From Monomorium pharaonis (Eukaryota; Arthropoda; Insecta; Hymenoptera; Formicidae), in contig NC_050475.1 in assembly GCF_013373865.1 (NCBI RefSeq), forward strand, positions 16,786,358 to 16,850,357: DNA of 64,000 bases. Direction: 5' to 3'. The position numbers were made by a program, and so were the translations under genes. Below, in pieces: positions 59,232 to 64,000 of this stretch; positions within the stretch are counted from its first letter, which is position 1; each line of letters starts with the position of its first letter. The notes below the pieces were generated by a model. The model was not told the origin of the DNA. It was given only the letters and a program-made list of their open reading frames with translations, and made no database searches.

Positions 59232-62200
59232 GACGACTATTATTAATATTATTAAAGATCACTCTTCTTAATAATATAATATAATTTCTTGACAGATTTA
59301 ATAAATAATTTGATAAAATATTCTAATATTGTGAATTTATTCCTCTCTTAAATATATAAAAATGTAATATGTGCCATTTAATACTCGTTTATTCAGTTAT
59401 CTGTAAGAATTTATTTATTACTTTTCTTTTGCGCTCGTCTTTTTTAATACAGAAATTAATATTTTATTTTACTTCGTCTTTATTAATAGATATTAATTTC
59501 GGTTATTATTATATGTACTTCTTCGAGACATCTTGCTCTCATTACTCACCGAACATTTCTCGGCGCCGCGTTAACTAGAAATTCCTGAAGCAACCCTCGA
59601 AGTCCTGCAGCGGACATCGAGCGACAGTTATTTAATACGAAATCCGGTTTACGTAACTGGATTCCAACGTCATCATCAACCGACTGAAATCGATTTACTC
59701 GTCGATGGCAGGAAAAGGAGGATGAAACGCTCGACCAGTATCGATGTGGCGAATGTATCCTTCCGGTGGCTCCTCGTCGTTGAAAGTTCCTCGCCGGAAG
59801 AGGGGGGCAAAGCGAATAAGAAAAAGAGATGGAAGAAGCGGCGCAGCGCGATGAGTTGATTTACTGCCGTGTAAACCGTCCTTAATCTCGGCGAGGATTT
59901 ACGGCTGTCGGGCCAAAATTGGCGTCCGACTGAGACTCGCAGGAAGCGTTTTCTCTCGAAGAGCGGAAGTTTGCGACGCACTGGAAACCCCGTCGTGGAT
60001 GCCATGTCAAGCTCTTCGACGACAATCAAATTTTTTCTTACTTTGAGAAGGAACTTCCGCGTGATCTACTTTGAAAGCGTTAGTCTCTTTCGACTTGGAC
60101 GCAGAATAACGAAGGAAACAGGATCAATACGGCGACGTTAATAAAGCTTTAATTTAACACAGTTTCACTTGTAATCCGTTAATCTTTCTTTCTATTATGC
60201 AAGTCCACAAGTTGGGACAGGCGTACTCGAAGATGTATCAGTGTGATCGCTTGAAAATAATTTCCTCTCTTTTTCAGTAACTAATTTCCTTCTTTTAATC
60301 ACTTGCTAATCTACCATTTTAGATTATTCAAACATGAAAAAAAATATTAAAGTTTAACTTCTTAATACAATGTAGTGTTGCTTTCCGTGTCGTCGAAACT
60401 TTTAAAACAACTTATTTTAAATTATCCTCTGCTTCGAGAAATGCCCATTTCTACGAAAAGAAAAGAGAAATAATTTGGAAAAGTTTCACGTTTGTGATTT
60501 CATTGCTGACGTTTCAATTTCTGCGATCTTTCTTCGTAACAGGATCTAAACTGCTTTACGCTAGAAATATCTGCGAACCACATCTGGGAGATATTTTCGT
60601 TCATCATAAAAGCTACGGCGAAATTACACGCGACCGCTCTTCGGACTTCGAAAGTATACCGGCCGCGGCACAAGGATTTTTCATTCCTTTATTGTGCATT
60701 TCGGATTCTTATCCGACTTTCCGATCGTCACGCATACGAACGATAAATCAAATTGAAAGTGCGCGACGTTGCGAACGAGCGTGTTTGTTCACGCGAACTT
60801 TTTTCATCGGACGCTCGACGCGCCAGCGCTATAACAGCGCTAACCATATCCTCATTTTATGTTGAATTATAACTTTTATCTGATCAATAAACCATGTAAT
60901 CGGCCTTACCGTATAATCGCAAATATTTGCCGACTACCGCTGATGAAAATTGTGCCCACTGTGTAATTGCACGTTCGTGGGTGCATCGTTATATTGATTT
61001 CCACGACTGATGGTGACGCACGTTGCTGCTCATTAATGACTAATTAGTGAGTGTACAGCGCGGTCCAGCAGAACTCGTGGAACATAATTAACTTTGCTCT
61101 TAGAATACAGTGAAATATATATAAAATCGTATGTGCGTTTGAATTCACCAAGTCACGGAACGAACGTGGTCACATTGCAAAACGTCCGACGAGCTTCGAA
61201 TAATTGAAGAAAACTGATCTGTATTTTTTTTTCTGCTCTTACCGCACTTATTGGTGTATAGCGATATTGCGGAATCACCGTGCACCAACACCAAATTGAA
61301 GTGTTATTCGATCGTTGTTTTTTTTTTTCGAGCTACGGGATTCTGATGAACGCATCCAATAACGTGGAAACAAGCTTGCAAGCAATATAGTGCTTTTGTC
61401 TGACCGGTACCGGCCGCAACGAATATCAAGTTAACTCGGTCGAACTCCGTGGCTTTCGAAAAATGCTATCGACAAGAGATGCGGAACATCATAAAATTGA
61501 AGTACTGCGTACTTCGAATACGGTATACGGTAACACCATACGTTTCGCTTCTTTCAAATGTCAATCGATCAAGTCGGTTATTTAATTTCACGAACGATGA
61601 TTTCATTTCAATCGCGTAACAATGTCCATGTTTTCGTATTCGATTCGCAAATGTTACGCGAGACATAGACTTCGAATATTTCCAGAACGTTTTTGTCGTT
61701 TTCGTCGATCATTAGCTGGTCAATGATTCAATGGCGTTATTGTAATGGCAGTCGTCGTCGGGTGGGATAAATCCTAATTAATATTTTAAGCTTCAATATT
61801 TCAAGCTGATTGCGACCAAAATCGAGTTTTGTTCCCTCTCTTCGATCCACGCGAGCGCATCGCATCAAAATGGCCGAGCATATTTCGCGGTGCCCGTAGA
61901 ACAAAATTAGCAACATTAAGGAATCAGCAGCGTCCTGATACGAGAAGTGCCGGTCGGGATTACTTCTTCTCGCTGCACCGTGAAACCGCAGCAAACCGCG
62001 TTCTAAAGATCCGCGTACTGCAGTGAGACACTGTAAGAATCATCTGTAATCTTACTAGAAAGTAGCGTGAAAAATGCGCGTAATGACTACAATGAAATTA
62101 AAATAAAAAAATATACAGCGCACTCTGATTCAAGAATATCAAAGTATTTTCAGTAGAGACAAATTGAAGCTGAAACGCAAATATTAGCTAACATTCGAAG

Positions 62201-64000
62201 CTTACAAAGATACGTAAAGTCTAAAAATGTGTAATGTCCAAGTATAATAAAGATGACAGAAATAAAACGACCGTTGTATTTTTTTTATTTTACAATTTAA
62301 TCTTGTATTTTATTTAATACAACACACACCGCACATTGTAGAACACTTTCTAATTTTCTTAAATAGCATAAAAAGTAAGTTTGACTTGCATGGAAAAAAT
62401 GTATCGCTAATAAAAGAATGGTTTCAGTGTTGAATTTTTAAAAAGTTCTGAAAAATCATACTAAAATTATAATTCTAAAAAATATGTCGAACTAAATTAC
62501 ATAGAAAAATAGAAATGTTTGTTTTGTCTCGTCACATTTTTTTAGAGCTTTAGGAAATCCTTTAGATTTTACCACGTATAGCGAATACCGAATCTATCCG
62601 AATGCGATTGTTCGCGCCGTCGACACACGGAGTAACGAACAATGAAGACGAATCCGAAAACTCGTTGGCACAGTGCGCACGTAACTTAACACACGCGGTC
62701 TCTCCATTTCCGGTAGTTCCTTTCCTTCTCGCTTCCCTCCTTTCGTTTCCATCCTCGAACTCCGCGTCTTCTTCGCACCTCCCTACCGCGGGCGGAAGAA
62801 GATGCGCGGGACGGGCGGCGAGGGGAGATGCAACCGAGCCGAGAAAATTGGAAATCGCTGCGAAATTGCACTGGCAGGTTGCATGCCGGGTAGCCAAGAT
62901 TATCTTCGCCGCGTTATCACTGCGCGGCGCGAGAGGGAGGAGGAAAGGCGGTCGGAGGAGACCGAGGGAGTCAATAACGGCGAGCGGACATAAAATACCG
63001 AGGTGTGGAATGTGTGCGAGATACATGCGCCGCTATACATGTTGTATCATACTATTCCGCGATGCGGCACGTATGAAGGAATGCATGTGCATAGACGGAC
63101 TACTGCCCGCTTTTGTTAGTCGAACGCGGAACCGGCGCGTATTTTCTTCGATATCGACTCCGCCGAACGGATTGTGAACGCCAGTCTCGCATGCGAATCG
63201 GTATTTTTGACTATGATTATTACAAACTAGAAATTTATGCAGCCCGCGTGTGAATCATGGCTACACGATCAAATACGCGAGAGGGAAGAAACCGAGATAA
63301 CAAGCGGTGTAAACTTTTAACGCCCGCGCATCAATTTCATAATTGCAGCGATGCGTGACGCGACGTCCACAAATCACCGCATCTGTTGCTGCGGCTTTCG
63401 GGGGAGCTGCATGTACCCCCGATGCAGGGACTGCGATGATGGCGAGTGTGCTCGTAGTCTCCGGGCAAATCCGGGTATACGGGCAAATTAGATCGTGACG
63501 TCGGCTATGTAACAAATTGATGAGCGGAAAATCAAATGGGATTTATGGTCTTGCGATCGCCTGGCAGAGGACGACATGGCGCGCCACATTTGCAATCACA
63601 CGGAACGGTGCAGAAAGCGTATAGGAATTTTCATGTAATTTCAACATCAACGCGATTTTCAGCGGGTCAGAAAATTTTTCTTTTTTTTTTTAATGTTAAA
63701 TGTACATTGGATGGATACACTAATAAATAAACAACTAAAGGAAATTGCCCGATAATTTGTGCTTCGTTAAATGAAAATATTACTTTGTCGCACAATTATA
63801 TTTTTGTGCGTTAGAGATTTTAATTCCAGCGTTGTAAACTTTGCGTTAAAAATGCATTATATTACTCAAATAATCCATAAATTAAAATAGAGAGAGTTTT
63901 ATAAAATTGATAAAATAAAATAAATCGAATTAAATTATAAAAAAAAATAACAAATATAAAGTATTTATCAGGGCGTGAATACATAAAATCCAATAAAAAT
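59232..64000. other. non-coding stretch, GC-rich island at 62580-63180
   Basis: AT-rich and mixed DNA. The island at about 62580-63180 carries 154-residue (minus) and 191-residue (plus) open frames over the same bases. Both are rich in Arg, Ala and Ser with no recognisable domain, so neither is called. A second mixed patch lies at about 59570-60080. The window ends in AT-rich DNA. No RNA gene or further mobile element was recognised. Confidence 0.45.

Noticed and set aside
1..64000. tRNA, rRNA and CRISPR features
   Set aside because: Reading for tRNA A/B-box patterns, rRNA-like conserved blocks and regularly spaced repeats found none. A tRNAscan-SE and Infernal run would be decisive.

Overview
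The window looks like AT-rich, gene-poor nuclear DNA from an insect, most likely a hymenopteran and plausibly an ant. The evidence is a CYP9-type cytochrome P450, an insect-style Ty3/Gypsy element, long GA/CT microsatellites, and islands of GC-rich, CpG-rich DNA in an AT-rich background. The ant assignment is inference; membership of the insects is fairly safe.

Only two protein-coding genes can be supported. One is the 1420-residue Gag-Pol polyprotein of a complete LTR retrotransposon (14081-19351, minus strand). It has two 267-bp LTRs that differ at one base, a 4-bp target-site duplication (GATG), a tRNA-Leu-like primer site and every catalytic motif intact, so it is a young and possibly still active copy. 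Its Gag begins with a SAP-type DNA-binding domain followed by a coiled coil, which is the most unusual protein feature in the window. The other is an intron-free cytochrome P450 of 508 residues (47735-49261, minus strand), with a TATA box about 130 bp upstream of its ATG and a fold-back repeat about 0.5 kb upstream.

The rest is non-coding. It holds several small palindromic or inverted-repeat elements: a TA-flanked MITE at 6338-6579 built from alternating CAGTG/CACTG motifs, two copies of another MITE family at 22121-22307 and 26246-26443, a fold-back at about 49780-50014, and an almost perfect hairpin at about 59118-59231. It also holds long dinucleotide tracts at 11395, 12365, 38139, 39081 and 41344, a degenerate 61-bp duplicated motif (24803 and 26957), G-quadruplex motifs (37895, 38956, 43487), and GC-rich islands where chance open frames occur on both strands.

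The two genes do not form a functional unit. The likely interactions are mobile-element ones: the fold-back lies next to the P450 promoter and the retrotransposon is a recent arrival. I saw no tRNA, rRNA or CRISPR array, but I could not run a covariance-model search. Exons of a host gene with very long introns could be hidden in the non-coding stretches.
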